Source: an uncultured Draconibacterium sp.
Lineage (GTDB): Bacteria; Bacteroidota; Bacteroidia; Bacteroidales; Prolixibacteraceae
DNA: 64,000 bases
Direction of reading: 5' to 3'
NCBI RefSeq assembly: GCF_913063105.1
Contig: NZ_CAJXYQ010000011.1
Coordinates: 1 to 64,000, forward strand
Shown here: one piece after another, positions 34,654 to 43,451 of the stretch
How positions within the stretch are numbered: position 1 is the stretch's first letter
How the letters are laid out: the number at the start of each line of letters is the position of its first letter
Translations under genes and position numbers: made by a program
The notes under the pieces: generated by a model
Database searches by the model: none
Seen by the model: only the letters and a program-made list of their open reading frames with translations
Told to the model about the DNA's origin: nothing

Positions 34654-36936
34654 TTATACACATATAATTTCAAAAAGAGCAGCCGGAACGTTTGTCGCAG
34701 GATGTTCCGGCATTATTCTTAATTCATCGCATATTATTTTGTTTTTAAATTCAATTTCATTCATGGTTTGGTAGTTCCCCCTCTTCTCAAAAAGGAGCTT
34801 GCCTTGCTTATCGTAAACAGCGTAATTCTGCACGCAAAATGGAATAATATCTTCAGGATGCCCCATTTGCACACTTTCCATTGGGTGGTCGTAATCGGTA
34901 TCGAAGAATAACTTAAGCTTATTTATTTGTTGTGGTTTATCCCACGAAAGGATAATTTCCGGAGAAGTGTCATTTAGGTCGGCAGCCCAGGCATTGCTTT
35001 GAATGTTGGGTCGTACAAATCCGTTTGTTAAGTTTTCTGCTGAAAACATTTCAATGGCAGGCTTCACTTCAAAAGCAAGGTTTTGTCCGTCGGGGCGGCG
35101 TTTGGGTGTCCAGAATTCGAACGACTCAACCCCAATTCCTTCGGGCGGAACTTGAGCCCCATTGTTCGAAACAGCCTTGTTCATTTTCTGAAAAGCGGAA
35201 ACTGTTCCGGTAAGCAATTGTTTGCTGCTCTTAACTTTTGCATCATTGTTTGGTAAAATGGTAAGAAAGGCGTATTGATCGGCGTCCAGTTCTTTTTCGA
35301 ACGTAAAACTTAGAAATTGTTTGCCTTCTGATAAAGCAATTTCCAAACTATCGATAATTACATCGGGGGTATAATTTCCGGCTTTCGATGATTTTCGAAG
35401 TTGAATTTTCAGCGAAGATGTGCAAGCTGATTCAACTTCAATTTTAAAATTGTATTTAGTTTCTGCTTTTAAAGGAAGTAATTGCGCAAAACCTTCGTGC
35501 AACGAAACCCAATCGCCATCGAATGAAAGTGTTTTCAGAGAAAAAGTACTCGACACTGAAACTTTAGGTTTCTCAACTCCCAATTTTTTATAATCGATTG
35601 GAATTTTAGGAATACTTTGCCCCATTAAATTTAGCCGATTCTGAAGTTCCGAAATATTTTCTTTTTGATGAATCGCGCTGGTTTCGAGCTTGTTTTCAAT
35701 GCACATTACCGATGCCAAAGCTGCTGCCTGGGCAATATGCCCACAGGTTGCCATAACACGGGTTGAACCAAACGCTACGTGAGAAGCACTGATGATTCGT
35801 CCGGCAAAAAGCAGGTTATTGATTGATTTGCTGGTTAAGGTTCTAAACGGCACCTGGTAAATTCCTTTTGAATGCCATTGAGTACAGCCGGGCAATTTGC
35901 TGTAAACCCCATCGCCGGGATGCAAATCGATGGCCCAACCTCCAAAAGCAATGGCATCATCAAATTCGCGCTGCTCGATAATATCTTGCTGAATCAGCAT
36001 ATAATCTCCCTCGAAACGACGACTTTCGCGTTTGCCTGGAATATTTCCTACCCACTCTAGCGTAAGATTTTCGGCTTCGGGGAATTTGCCCGAGTTTTTG
36101 ATGTAATCCCAAACACCATAAACCACTTTCCAAAGTTCCCACTTTATTTTCTCGCTGTTTTCGATGGTATCCTCAAAGCGTCCGCCATACTCGAACCACC
36201 AAAAGTTGCAACCGGTCATGTTGCTTTGAATATTTTGAAAACGAGGAATTTTGGTTATGTCTTTTAATGCATACGATGGAGCTACGTATTTCACCGGTTT
36301 GCCTGCATCTTTGCTGTAAAAATAAATAGTATGCCCAAGCATTTTACCGTAAGCCTCATCGGGGGCAAAGAGCTCTCCAAATTCCTCTTTTGTTTCGGCA
36401 CCCATTCTGAACGGAGCACCTGCCAAAAATCCAACGACTCCATCTCCCGAAGCATCGATAAACATCGGAGCTTTTAAAATAAATTCTGTTGAAGTAAGAC
36501 TGCAAAAGGCTTTTAGGCTTTCGATGTTCGATTCGTCTTTTTTTATAAGCTCATAAACCGAAGTATTTAACAGCAAAGTAATATTTTGTTCTTCCGTAAC
36601 TTTCTCCAGCAAAATGGTATCAAAAATAATGGCATTGCCATCCTTGTTCCGAAATAGGTTTTCCACCAATATTTCATCCACTACCCCACCTTCGCGCGCC
36701 CATCGGTTGTTGTTTCCCATGTGCGAGGTAGCTCCTAAAATCCATAAACGCACTTCGCTCGATGCGTTTCCTCCCAGCACCGGACGGTCTTGAACCAACA
36801 CCACTTTTGCACCAGCTCTGGCTGCGGTAATGGCTGCACACGTTCCGGCAAATCCTCCTCCTGTAATTACAATATCAGCTTGTAAATTTTTCTTGTAATT
36901 TGTTCTACCAATATTGTTTATTGTTTCTACAATCAT
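34654..36936 (-). CDS. FAD-dependent oxidoreductase (FAD_oxidored family), cytoplasmic
   Basis: A 760-residue protein without signal peptide. The FAD-binding strand-turn-helix is at residues 22-50 (DIVITGGGFAGTCAAITAAR, then VLVQDRPVLGGNASSEVR), with DASGDGVVGFLAGAPFR further on and LFAGRIISASHVAFGSTRVM near 400, as in the large FAD_oxidored family often found in carbohydrate loci. Residues about 480-760 are beta-rich, perhaps carbohydrate-binding. The substrate is unknown; a sugar or sugar-acid inside the cell is the natural guess because the gene is between the inner-membrane symporter and susC. The start ATG at 36936 is 9 bp after the symporter stop. Confidence 0.85.
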   Translation of the reverse strand: MIVETINNIGRTNYKKNLQADIVITGGGFAGTCAAITAARAGAKVVLVQDRPVLGGNASSEVRLWILGATSHMGNNNRWAREGGVVDEILVENLFRNKDGNAIIFDTILLEKVTEEQNITLLLNTSVYELIKKDESNIESLKAFCSLTSTEFILKAPMFIDASGDGVVGFLAGAPFRMGAETKEEFGELFAPDEAYGKMLGHTIYFYSKDAGKPVKYVAPSYALKDITKIPRFQNIQSNMTGCNFWWFEYGGRFEDTIENSEKIKWELWKVVYGVWDYIKNSGKFPEAENLTLEWVGNIPGKRESRRFEGDYMLIQQDIIEQREFDDAIAFGGWAIDLHPGDGVYSKLPGCTQWHSKGIYQVPFRTLTSKSINNLLFAGRIISASHVAFGSTRVMATCGHIAQAAALASVMCIENKLETSAIHQKENISELQNRLNLMGQSIPKIPIDYKKLGVEKPKVSVSSTFSLKTLSFDGDWVSLHEGFAQLLPLKAETKYNFKIEVESACTSSLKIQLRKSSKAGNYTPDVIIDSLEIALSEGKQFLSFTFEKELDADQYAFLTILPNNDAKVKSSKQLLTGTVSAFQKMNKAVSNNGAQVPPEGIGVESFEFWTPKRRPDGQNLAFEVKPAIEMFSAENLTNGFVRPNIQSNAWAADLNDTSPEIILSWDKPQQINKLKLFFDTDYDHPMESVQMGHPEDIIPFCVQNYAVYDKQGKLLFEKRGNYQTMNEIEFKNKIICDELRIMPEHPATNVPAALFEIICV

Positions 36937-36945
36937 GTTTTGTAC

Positions 36946-38592
36946 CTATTTTTTGGGTTTGATTAATATTCCTGTCAAAATAATCGCTACACCTGCCGCG
37001 ATTACTAACCACTTGCCGGTATCTGCAAAAACTCCAATAACCGAAACCAATAATCCCGTTCCTAAAATTCCAAATGAAATAACTTTACGACCGTGTGTGT
37101 TTTGCGAATCGGAAACGACTGCCTCTTCTGCCTCAATTTCCTTTTCCTCTCTCTGTTTCTCATATTTCGCAAAATGAGGGTTATCTTTTTTATTTAAGGT
37201 AAACCAAAGCTCGAAAAGAGTGAGCACGATAATCGGTACTGCCACTCCTAAAATCATTTCCTGTGAGCGATTTAACGAAAATGAGAATGCGTAAGGTGTT
37301 ATAAATTTAAATACCGCGTTAATGGCCAAACTTACCAATGTAGCTGTTAAAATGCTTTTTCCATTCTGCCGTTTTGAAAACAGCGACCAGATTGGCGGAA
37401 GATATAAGGCTGCGCCGGTTATGGCCGCCACGCTTAAAACAACTTCAACTATACCCCCCATATTTTGTACCAGCAAGGCCACTACAATTGTGAGTATCCC
37501 AAAGGCAACTGTTGCCATCCGGGCTACCACCATTAACTGTTTATTGCTTGTATTTGGATTGATATTTTTATACAGATCGTTGGTAAAAACCCCGGCCGCA
37601 ATATTTAATGTAGTATTAACCGAACTTGATGTTGCAAAAATCATGGCACCCAACATTAATCCCAGCATTCCAATAGGCAATACTTCTTTGCACATCATTA
37701 AGTAAGCACCTTCGTCTCCAAAGCCTTCGAGTCCGGGATTAAAAACCCTGAAAATCATTGGCGGAAGCATCCAAATTACCGGACTTATCAGATAAAGTGT
37801 TCCGAATAAATAACCTACTTTTTTTGCCTCGCGCTGTGTTGGTACACTGGTGTAACGCTGCACGTAGGCCCAGTTTCCGCTAATAAAAAATAGGTTGTAC
37901 AGCCCAAATGCAATCATAAAACCTAAGGTGTATTCGCCCGAGAAAATATTGAAAAAGTCTTCGGGAGTATTTTGTAAAAAGCCTGAAATACCATCAACCT
38001 TTTTGAACGCAAGCGGCACAACTATTAACACGGCAGCAGTAAGAATGATAAACTGCAAAACATCGGTAACAATTACCGCCCATAAACCACCGGCTGTGGT
38101 GTACAGAATAATAATTAAGCCTAAAACAATAATGCACCAATGAAGTGGAAAACCGGTTGAGACTTCCACAATTTTAGCAACCGGATACAAAAAAGCGCCG
38201 GTAGTAAAAAGTGAAATAAACAGAAATAAATAAGAATAAAGCTTTTGAACATTTAATCCTAAACGCTGGGTAATATACTCGGCTGCTGTTAAAACTCTAG
38301 CCCGATGCCATTTTGGAGCAATAAAAAAACCAATGATAAAACCGGCAATGGCCATGGTCCATTGAATGGTAACCGAAACCCAGCCATGCGTATAGGCAAT
38401 GGAGCCCCAAACCACAAAAGTACCGGCAGAAAAGAAACTCATAAAAAGCGAAAGTCCGCTAATCCACCAAGGCACAGCCCCACCTGCTGCAAAAAAGTTT
38501 TTCATACTTTTTCCTGAACCTGAAAAGGAAAGTCCGGCAACAAGAATGCCGATGGAAAAGATTACGATTACGATATAATCAATAAAATGCAT
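36946..38592 (-). CDS. Sodium:solute symporter (SSS family)
   Basis: A 548-residue inner-membrane protein with about 14 hydrophobic segments, of the SSS family that couples Na+ entry to uptake of sugars or other small solutes. The N-terminus (MHFIDYIVIVIFSIGILVAG) and GSGKSMKNFFAAGGAVPWW, then ITQRLGLNVQ, are typical of sugar-type members. A charged cytoplasmic loop (NPHFAKYEKQREEKEIEAEE) precedes the last two helices. As first gene of the carbohydrate operon, just beyond the LacI operators, it probably carries the released monosaccharide (galactose or anhydrogalactose) into the cytoplasm; that substrate is inference. Confidence 0.92.
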   Translation of the reverse strand: MHFIDYIVIVIFSIGILVAGLSFSGSGKSMKNFFAAGGAVPWWISGLSLFMSFFSAGTFVVWGSIAYTHGWVSVTIQWTMAIAGFIIGFFIAPKWHRARVLTAAEYITQRLGLNVQKLYSYLFLFISLFTTGAFLYPVAKIVEVSTGFPLHWCIIVLGLIIILYTTAGGLWAVIVTDVLQFIILTAAVLIVVPLAFKKVDGISGFLQNTPEDFFNIFSGEYTLGFMIAFGLYNLFFISGNWAYVQRYTSVPTQREAKKVGYLFGTLYLISPVIWMLPPMIFRVFNPGLEGFGDEGAYLMMCKEVLPIGMLGLMLGAMIFATSSSVNTTLNIAAGVFTNDLYKNINPNTSNKQLMVVARMATVAFGILTIVVALLVQNMGGIVEVVLSVAAITGAALYLPPIWSLFSKRQNGKSILTATLVSLAINAVFKFITPYAFSFSLNRSQEMILGVAVPIIVLTLFELWFTLNKKDNPHFAKYEKQREEKEIEAEEAVVSDSQNTHGRKVISFGILGTGLLVSVIGVFADTGKWLVIAAGVAIILTGILIKPKK

Positions 38593-38679
38593 AGCTTAAA
38601 ACTGATTGTTATTATTGCTTTAGTCATTACGAATGTATCTACAGATCTTCATTTTTGAAGAATGATTTAAATATAAATC

Positions 38680-38697
38680 TTCGGAAACGTTTCCGAA
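38680..38697. promoter_or_regulatory. LacI-type operator O1
   Basis: A perfect 18-bp palindrome, TTCGGAAACGTTTCCGAA, of the form bound by LacI/CcpA-like repressors (central CG, AAACGTTT core). It lies 87 bp before the symporter gene and 87 bp before lacI. Confidence 0.85.
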
Positions 38698-38712
38698 AAC
38701 GCTTTAATTTAA

Positions 38713-38726
38713 CGGAAACGTTTCCG
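38713..38726. promoter_or_regulatory. LacI-type operator O2
   Basis: CGGAAACGTTTCCG, a perfect 14-bp palindrome with the same core as O1. The centres of the two sites are 31 bp apart, three helical turns, so two dimers would sit on one face of the DNA. It overlaps the expected -33 region of the lacI promoter. Confidence 0.85.
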
Positions 38727-38747
38727 AAAATCGGCTAAGTTATTTGT

Positions 38748-38755
38748 TATCTTTG
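38748..38755 (+). promoter_or_regulatory. -7 box of the lacI gene
   Basis: TATCTTTG fits TAnnTTTG exactly, 29 bp before the lacI ATG. No clear TTTG is present at -33, where operator O2 sits, which fits autorepression. Confidence 0.65.
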
Positions 38756-38784
38756 CTTCAAATCATCAATTAAGTATAAAAAAG

Positions 38785-39804
38785 ATGAAACATGTCACCA
38801 TAAAAGACGTAGCCAGGGCACTGAACTGTTCCATTTCAACTGTATCAAGGGCTTTTAACGACAAGTACGACATTCATCCCGACACCAGGGAACGCATATT
38901 AAAAGCTGCGTCGGAAATGGGTTACCAGCCCAATCCAATTGCTCGTAAACTTACACAACAACGGACCTACAATGTTGGTGTTGTTGTTCCCGAGTTTCTA
39001 AATCCCTTCTTCCCTGAAGTTATAATGGGCATACAAGATGTTTTGCTGAAAAAAGGGTACCAGGTATTAATAATGCAGTCAAATGAAAATGATGACACCG
39101 AGCGTGAGAATTTAAAAACACTGGTCGAGAATTTTGCTGATGGCATTATTATTTCCCTATCTCAGGAGTCTAAAAACATCGATTATATTCAAAGTCTTAT
39201 CGACAAGGGATTCCCCATTGTTCTGTTTAACCGCTCCAACGAATCGTTAAATGTCTCTAAAGTGTTATTCGACGATTATAAATGGGCACTTTTTGCAACC
39301 GAACATCTTATACAGCAAGGGATAACCAATATTATACACCTGGCAGGAAAAAACCACCTCACCCTTTCCAAAAAAAGAATTCAGGGATTTGTTGATGCCC
39401 ATCGGAAATACAAACTGCCCGTTGATAATTCTAAAATTATTGAAACCGGCTTTTTGGTTAAAAATGGGTTTGAAGCGATTGAAAAACTGATAATTAAAAA
39501 ACAAATTCCGCAAGGCTTTTTTTGCGTAAACGACCCTACTGCCATGGGAGCCATCAAAGCTTTAAAAAAACATGGATTTCGTATTCCCAGCGATGTTGCA
39601 ATTATTGGTTTTACGCAAACCCCCACATCTTCAATGATTTCACCTCCGCTTTCTTCTGTTATTCAACCTACCCGGCAAATGGGAGAAGTTGCTGCGGAGC
39701 TCTTGCTAAAGCAACTTGATTCCAGTGGTCTGATTGTACCGGAAACAGTGGTATTAAGTGGAAGTCTTAAAATACGGGAATCGTCGGTTAAGCTAAGCTC
39801 CTGA
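38785..39804 (+). CDS. LacI-family transcriptional regulator of the carbohydrate locus
   Basis: A 339-residue regulator. The N-terminal helix-turn-helix is standard (TIKDVARALNCSISTVSRAF, hinge helix NPIARKLTQQRTYN), followed by a periplasmic-binding-protein-like effector domain (VGVVVPEFLNPFFPEVIMGI to about 335). It would bind the two palindromes directly upstream and release them on binding a sugar from the polymer. It is divergent from the symporter gene, the usual layout of a local repressor. No SusR-type or hybrid two-component sensor is present, so this protein is the only visible regulator of the locus. The inducer is unknown. Confidence 0.93.
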   Translation: MKHVTIKDVARALNCSISTVSRAFNDKYDIHPDTRERILKAASEMGYQPNPIARKLTQQRTYNVGVVVPEFLNPFFPEVIMGIQDVLLKKGYQVLIMQSNENDDTERENLKTLVENFADGIIISLSQESKNIDYIQSLIDKGFPIVLFNRSNESLNVSKVLFDDYKWALFATEHLIQQGITNIIHLAGKNHLTLSKKRIQGFVDAHRKYKLPVDNSKIIETGFLVKNGFEAIEKLIIKKQIPQGFFCVNDPTAMGAIKALKKHGFRIPSDVAIIGFTQTPTSSMISPPLSSVIQPTRQMGEVAAELLLKQLDSSGLIVPETVVLSGSLKIRESSVKLSS

Positions 39805-39877
39805 TTTTAATTCGTACTGACCTGCTTAAAACATTACTGAATTTACTACAAAATAAGTTTTATCCTATAAATACAAA

Positions 39878-39905
39878 AAAAGCTGCTCCAAACTCGGAAC
39901 AGCTT
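39878..39905. terminator. Bidirectional terminator between lacI and the OmpA-like gene
   Basis: AAAGCTGCTCC (39878-39888) pairs with GGAACAGCTTT (39895-39905) with one mismatch, between A-rich and T-containing flanks, serving two convergent genes. Confidence 0.75.
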
Positions 39906-39933
39906 TAAATAGCACTATCTTAATTTTTTAACC

Positions 39934-41478
39934 TCAATTCATTTCCAATATTTTGAACTCGGTTCTACGGTTTTTGCGATGCTCTTCTTTCGAACAAGGA
40001 ACACCATCATCGCATTTGTTTACCAATTGGGTTTCGCCATACCCCATTGCTGTTATTCTGTCGGCACCTATTCCCTTACTTATGATATAGCCAACTGCAG
40101 AATCGGAACGCTTCTGGCTAAGTTTTTTGTTGTAGGCATCACTACCACGGCTATCAGTGTGCGAACCCAGTTCTACTTTCCAGTCTGGATTATCATTCAT
40201 TACTTTTACCAGTTTGTCCAGTTCTACCTCCGATTCTGGTAATATATCCCATTTATCAAAGTCGTAATAAATGTTTTCCATAACAAATTTCTGCCCCACT
40301 TCTACTTTTTCAACCCAAAGTGTATCACGAATTACTCCAAATGGTTTTCCAACAGTGGAAATTGTTTTTGAATCATTCATAAAACCATCGATATTGGTGG
40401 CTACAGTGTACGACTTGTCTTTTTCCAGTTCTTGCTTAAATAACAAACCTGCCAGGGCTTTCAAAGCTCCTCCGAATGTAATTTTGGCATCGCGAACAGG
40501 CTCCATGGTTTTCTTGTTCATCACTACCAATTCCAACTCGTATTTACCTTGCTTTTCGATTAATACCTTGTAAATATCGTCGCTTCCCAAACCTCCATTT
40601 TTGTTTGAGCAGAAATAGCCAACTTCCTCTTCAGGATGTATAACAAAACCAAAATCGTCACCATCAGAATTTAACTCCTTAATTTCGGCAACACCAGTAA
40701 TGTTTTCGCCAAACAAACCAACATTATATATGTCTAAATCATCGCCCGATCCTCTTCCGTTTGATGCAAAAATTAACAGTTTTCCTTTGTAAATAAAAGG
40801 GAACATTTCATTCTTTTCCGTATTCACAGCATCTCCAAGGTTTTGCATTTCTCCCCAAACACCGTTGGTACGAACCGACATATAAATATCGGTGCCTCCC
40901 AAGCCTTTTCCTGGAATATCAGATACAAAATACAGAGTATCGCCAGAAACAGTAATACTTGGATGACCTACGGAATATTTTGGATTGTTAAACGGTAATT
41001 CGCCGGTTTTTTGCCACTGTCCATTAACTTCTTTGGCAATAATTATCTTCAGTCTGATATCTGCTTTTTGATATACCTTATTCCGAACATCAGGATTTTC
41101 AAAGTTACTTAACGTAACAAATAGTTCGCCGGTAGCTTGGCAATACGATACCGGTCCGGCGTGATAGTTTTCGCTGGCTTCTGCGAGCTGCACAGCCTTT
41201 CCATCTTTAACATTCCCTTTCGAATCGGTTGGTGTTGCATAAAGATTGTAAAAAATTTCCTTGTCTGTACCACTGTTAAGTTTCTCTATTTCTTCAGCGG
41301 TAAAAGCTGAATACCAAAGTTCGTTTTGAACGAAAGCAGGTCCAAAATCACTTTGTGATGTATTTAATTCCGTCTTTTCAGTCTCTAGTTTAACTTTCTT
41401 TTCGAAGTATACACACTTCTGTTGCGCAAAAGCCATCATCGGAACAAATGCAATAATAAAAAGTAATACTCTTTTCAT
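39934..41478 (-). CDS. OmpA-family outer-membrane protein with PD40-type propeller
   Basis: A 514-residue exported protein (signal to about 18, AFAQQK). Residues about 40-320 hold WD40-like PD40 strands (GHPSITVSGDTLYFVSDIPG, LGGTDIYMSVRTNGVWG, NEMFPFIYKGKLLIFASNGR, GGLGSDDIYKV). Residues about 395-510 are the OmpA C-terminal peptidoglycan-binding domain (YYDFDKWDILPESEVELDKL, SHTDSRGSDAYN, LSQKRSDSAVGYI, RKNRRTEFKI). It tethers the outer membrane to the cell wall; such proteins are common structural porin-associated components in Bacteroidota. The gene stands alone. Confidence 0.92.
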   Translation of the reverse strand: MKRVLLFIIAFVPMMAFAQQKCVYFEKKVKLETEKTELNTSQSDFGPAFVQNELWYSAFTAEEIEKLNSGTDKEIFYNLYATPTDSKGNVKDGKAVQLAEASENYHAGPVSYCQATGELFVTLSNFENPDVRNKVYQKADIRLKIIIAKEVNGQWQKTGELPFNNPKYSVGHPSITVSGDTLYFVSDIPGKGLGGTDIYMSVRTNGVWGEMQNLGDAVNTEKNEMFPFIYKGKLLIFASNGRGSGDDLDIYNVGLFGENITGVAEIKELNSDGDDFGFVIHPEEEVGYFCSNKNGGLGSDDIYKVLIEKQGKYELELVVMNKKTMEPVRDAKITFGGALKALAGLLFKQELEKDKSYTVATNIDGFMNDSKTISTVGKPFGVIRDTLWVEKVEVGQKFVMENIYYDFDKWDILPESEVELDKLVKVMNDNPDWKVELGSHTDSRGSDAYNKKLSQKRSDSAVGYIISKGIGADRITAMGYGETQLVNKCDDGVPCSKEEHRKNRRTEFKILEMN

Positions 41479-41625
41479 AATTATTTGAATTTAGGATTCT
41501 CTGAAATTATCATTATACATTACTACAAATACAAATATTAAGAATGCATCCAGCTTCTTAATACGACCCTTATTTTCTGCAATATTACTTGCAAATGTTG
41601 AAGCAAGTTAGGCTATTTTACTTAA

Positions 41626-43038
41626 TTAATCAAGTCTTTTTCTGAGCATTACTACATTTTCCACATGATGGGTGTGAGGAAACATATCAACGGGTTGAAT
41701 TTTCTCAATTTGGTACAACGAATCAAGCATTGCAAGGTCGCGAGCCTGGGTTGCCGGATTACAACTTACGTATACAATTTTTTCGGGTTGCATGCTTATT
41801 ATTGTTTGCACCACATCAGCATGCATTCCTGCTCGTGGCGGATCGGTAATTACCACCTCTGGTCGTCCATGTTGCTTTATAAACTCTTCATTCAGGACGT
41901 CTTTCATGTCGCCTGCAAAAAATGAGGTATTGTTTATTCCATTAATTTCAGCATTCAGTTTAGCATCCTCTATAGCTTCTGGCACATATTCAATACCCAC
42001 CACTTTTTGGGCTTTACGGGCAACAAAGTTCGCAATGGTACCCGTTCCGGTATATAAATCGTACACGGTTTCTGTACCGTTAAGTTCAGCAAAATCTCTT
42101 GTTATTTTATACAATTCATAAGCCTGACTGGAGTTTGTCTGGTAAAAACTTTTTGGACCGATTTTAAATTTTAGCCCCTCCATTTCTTCAAATATATGAT
42201 CGCGACCCGCAAATACTTTTATTTCCTGGTCGGTGATGGTATCGTTGCCTTTTTGGTTTATTACATACATCAGCGAGGTAATTTCCGGGAAACGCTCTTT
42301 AAGGGTGTTAAGTAGCGCTTCTCGTGCAACAGTATCCTCGTAATAAAAGCTTACAATTACCATTATTTCACCTGTTGAACTAGTACGGATAATAAGCGTT
42401 CGAAGAAATCCTTTTTGTTCCCGAATATCAAAAAACAACAATTCTTTTTCCAATGCATACTCGTAAATAAAATTCCGGAGTTGATTTGAGGGATCGGCCT
42501 GCAACCAACATTTTTCAATATTTACAACCTTATCAAATAAACCCGGAACATGAAAACCCAGGGCATTCGGATCTTTAATTTCATCCTCTGATTCAATTTC
42601 ATCAAAACTAAGCCAACGTTTGTTTGAAAAGGTAAACTCCATTTTGTTTCGATAAAATTTTTCATTTTCCGACCCTAAAATGGGGCTTAACTCCGGTAGC
42701 TCGATTTTACCTATTCGCGATAACTGATCCTCTACTTGTTTCTGTTTGTAAAACAATTGTTTTTGGTATGGTAATATTTGCCATTTACATCCGCCGCATA
42801 CACCAAAATGCTCGCAAAAGGCTTTTTCGCGATCCTGGCTGTAAACTTTGTACGCTTTCACGATTCCTTCCTGGTACCGTTTACGTTTTTTGGTCACCTG
42901 CAAGTCGACTACATCACCCGGAACTGCTAGTTTTGTAAAAACAACCATATCGCCCACTTTGGCAATAGCTTTTCCTTCTGCTCCTATATCTTCAATTTTC
43001 ACATTCTCGTAGAATGGCTTCTTTCTTTTTCTTCCCAC
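41626..43038 (-). CDS. rlmD: 23S rRNA (uracil-5-)-methyltransferase, RlmD/TrmA family
   Basis: A 470-residue SAM-dependent RNA methyltransferase. An N-terminal TRAM domain (KIEDIGAEGKAIAKVGDMVV), four cysteines for an iron-sulfur cluster (CEHFGVCGGCKW and a later Cys), the SAM motif DLYTGTGTIANFVA, and the catalytic DPPRAG and SCNPATQARD. It transfers a methyl group to C5 of a uridine in 23S rRNA (U1939 in E. coli for RlmD); the exact base cannot be proved because Bacteroidota carry several paralogues. A -7 box (TATATTTG, 43056-43063 on the minus strand) lies just upstream. Confidence 0.9.
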   Translation of the reverse strand: MGRKRKKPFYENVKIEDIGAEGKAIAKVGDMVVFTKLAVPGDVVDLQVTKKRKRYQEGIVKAYKVYSQDREKAFCEHFGVCGGCKWQILPYQKQLFYKQKQVEDQLSRIGKIELPELSPILGSENEKFYRNKMEFTFSNKRWLSFDEIESEDEIKDPNALGFHVPGLFDKVVNIEKCWLQADPSNQLRNFIYEYALEKELLFFDIREQKGFLRTLIIRTSSTGEIMVIVSFYYEDTVAREALLNTLKERFPEITSLMYVINQKGNDTITDQEIKVFAGRDHIFEEMEGLKFKIGPKSFYQTNSSQAYELYKITRDFAELNGTETVYDLYTGTGTIANFVARKAQKVVGIEYVPEAIEDAKLNAEINGINNTSFFAGDMKDVLNEEFIKQHGRPEVVITDPPRAGMHADVVQTIISMQPEKIVYVSCNPATQARDLAMLDSLYQIEKIQPVDMFPHTHHVENVVMLRKRLD

Positions 43039-43210
43039 TTAAATCTATTTTTGCGCAAATATAAAGCATTAATAATTATTGCATTATTATTGCTTCCACA
43101 GTCATTTCCCATACATAGATACTTTTTCCCATTATGGGAAAAGCTACTCATATTGCCTACACAAAAGTGATTTTATGTTAGCCAGCACTTTCATGCTTTA
43201 ATCATTTGCT

Positions 43211-43390
43211 TATATTTGCTATTGATTTAATGGTTGGTTTTATTTTCAATAAGTAAAACTTAAAAGGGGAAAGCGACTTCTGTATTTATGATTGGTTTTG
43301 TGTTTAGGGGTTTGTAAATTATCAATCATCTTCAAAAAGCGTCCATAGAGCTTTCCCCTTCCTTTTTTACCCGAGAGGGTATTTTTTTTG
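43211..43390 (+). ncRNA. Candidate small structured RNA with own promoter and terminator
   Basis: This gene-free stretch opens with a perfect -7 box TATATTTG (43211-43218). Two nested helices follow: AAGGGGAAAGC (43264-43274) pairs perfectly with GCTTTCCCCTT (43350-43360), and inside it ATGATTG (43288-43294) pairs with CAATCAT (43323-43329). A rho-independent terminator comes right after (43368-43389). A transcript of about 160 nt is predicted. It does not match a known RNA that I can name; 6S RNA was considered but the helix layout does not fit well. It could also act as a leader attenuator for the ABC-F gene, but that gene has its own promoter at 43427. Confidence 0.45.
43368..43389 (+). 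terminator. Rho-independent terminator before the ABC-F gene
   Basis: TACCC-GAGA-GGGTA (43368-43381) followed by eight T residues (43382-43389). It ends the candidate RNA upstream. Confidence 0.75.
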
Positions 43391-43426
43391 CCTAATTTTT
43401 AAAAAATGTGATGTGTCCGAAATAAT

Positions 43427-43434
43427 TATCTTTG
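43427..43434 (+). promoter_or_regulatory. -7 box of the ABC-F gene
   Basis: TATCTTTG, an exact TAnnTTTG match 18 bp before ATG 43452. It shows that the in-frame ATG at 43413, which lies upstream of the promoter, is not the start. Confidence 0.65.
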
Positions 43435-43451
43435 GGCAATTTTTGTTATTA

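Noticed and set aside
43211..43390. 6S RNA
   Set aside because: The helices do not give the long interrupted rod with central bubble expected of 6S RNA; kept only as an unclassified candidate.
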